DNA of 64,000 nucleotides. It comes from Sipunculus nudus. Taxonomy: Eukaryota; Annelida; Sipuncula; Golfingiida; Sipunculidae. The stretch covers positions 61,571,676-61,635,675 of the forward strand of contig CM049316.1 of NCBI GenBank assembly GCA_026874595.1, given 5' to 3'. The notes under the pieces are model-generated. The model had not been told where the DNA came from, did no database searches, and saw only the letters and a list, made by a program, of their open reading frames with translations. Each line of letters starts with the position of its first letter. Position 1 is the stretch's first letter. The position numbers and the translations under genes are program-made. Shown piece by piece: positions 63,771-64,000 of this stretch.

Positions 63771-64000
63771 TCAAGTTTATAGTTTAAGTCTTACAGCCAG
63801 ACCTTTATGGATATTTTCATTAGATTTGATTATCAATTTCACATCCTCAGATGTGTTGATGCATAAAAATGAGACAAAAAAGAATTCTGTGTGTCCATGC
63901 TTGACTGACTCTAGATGTCTAAAAAAATGTATAATAATATACATAAAATTACCAAAGACAAAACCTTTTTTCCCCTACGAATCTTTGTATATGCCATTTA

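Larger units (their letters stand above)
43114..64000. other. Region upstream of the start codon, no convincing gene
   Basis: These 20.9 kb hold no open frame with good splice context and coding composition. The stretch 43.4-44.1 kb is somewhat richer in G and C and could include 5' UTR or promoter sequence of the minus-strand gene, but no TATA or initiator could be fixed. Recognised elements are listed separately. Between 48.0-55.4 kb and 59.3-63.4 kb I see only AT-rich, unique-looking DNA. Confidence 0.6.

Overview
The window looks like AT-rich animal DNA, most likely from a marine mollusc and probably a bivalve. The reasons are long introns with GT..AG junctions, almost no long open reading frames, a tRNA-derived SINE, and many Helitron2/Helentron-like non-autonomous elements with internal tandem repeats of the kind known from bivalves (HINE/pearl-type). 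No sign of bacterial, plasmid or viral gene organisation was seen. The species cannot be named from the sequence.

One gene can be supported. It lies on the minus strand and fills roughly the left two thirds of the window. Four coding exons were assembled by eye from splice sites and reading-frame phase: 43113-42949 (start codon, ends phase 0), 20509-19492 (phase 0 to 1), 7901-7770 (1 to 1) and 1474-1351 (1 to 2). Together they give 479 complete N-terminal residues without a stop. The first ~395 residues are hydrophilic, acidic and Ser-rich. From about residue 420 the sequence resembles the start of a Sec14/CRAL-TRIO-like domain of the kind found in Dbl-family RhoGEFs (MCF2/MCF2L, TRIO/KALRN, PLEKHG4/puratrophin) and SESTD1. 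The rest of the gene lies left of base 1. The introns are about 22.4, 11.6 and 6.3 kb.

The introns are full of repeats. Intron 1 holds the most striking structure: an apparent nested pair of Helentron-like elements (outer 25006-33090, inner 26032-31465). The inner one carries an array of three ~280-bp units and then twelve ~336-bp units, with a 12-bp GC-rich palindrome every 335-337 bp in the last nine. A 1345-bp block of four monomers within that array is duplicated almost perfectly. Further copies or relatives lie at 33475-34190, 35928-36737, 17470-18313 and 57341-59233. Despite different interiors they share one plan: a left sub-terminal motif that is the inverted repeat of the right end, a GGAC-rich tract, a terminal hairpin, and an A-rich end after CT.

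The region 43.2-64 kb is upstream of the gene's start codon. It contains no convincing coding exon. It holds a pogo-like TA-flanked MITE, a TAA-flanked MITE, a foldback element, a further Helentron-like copy and a tRNA-derived SINE. A promoter or 5' non-coding exon probably lies somewhere upstream of 43113 but could not be located.
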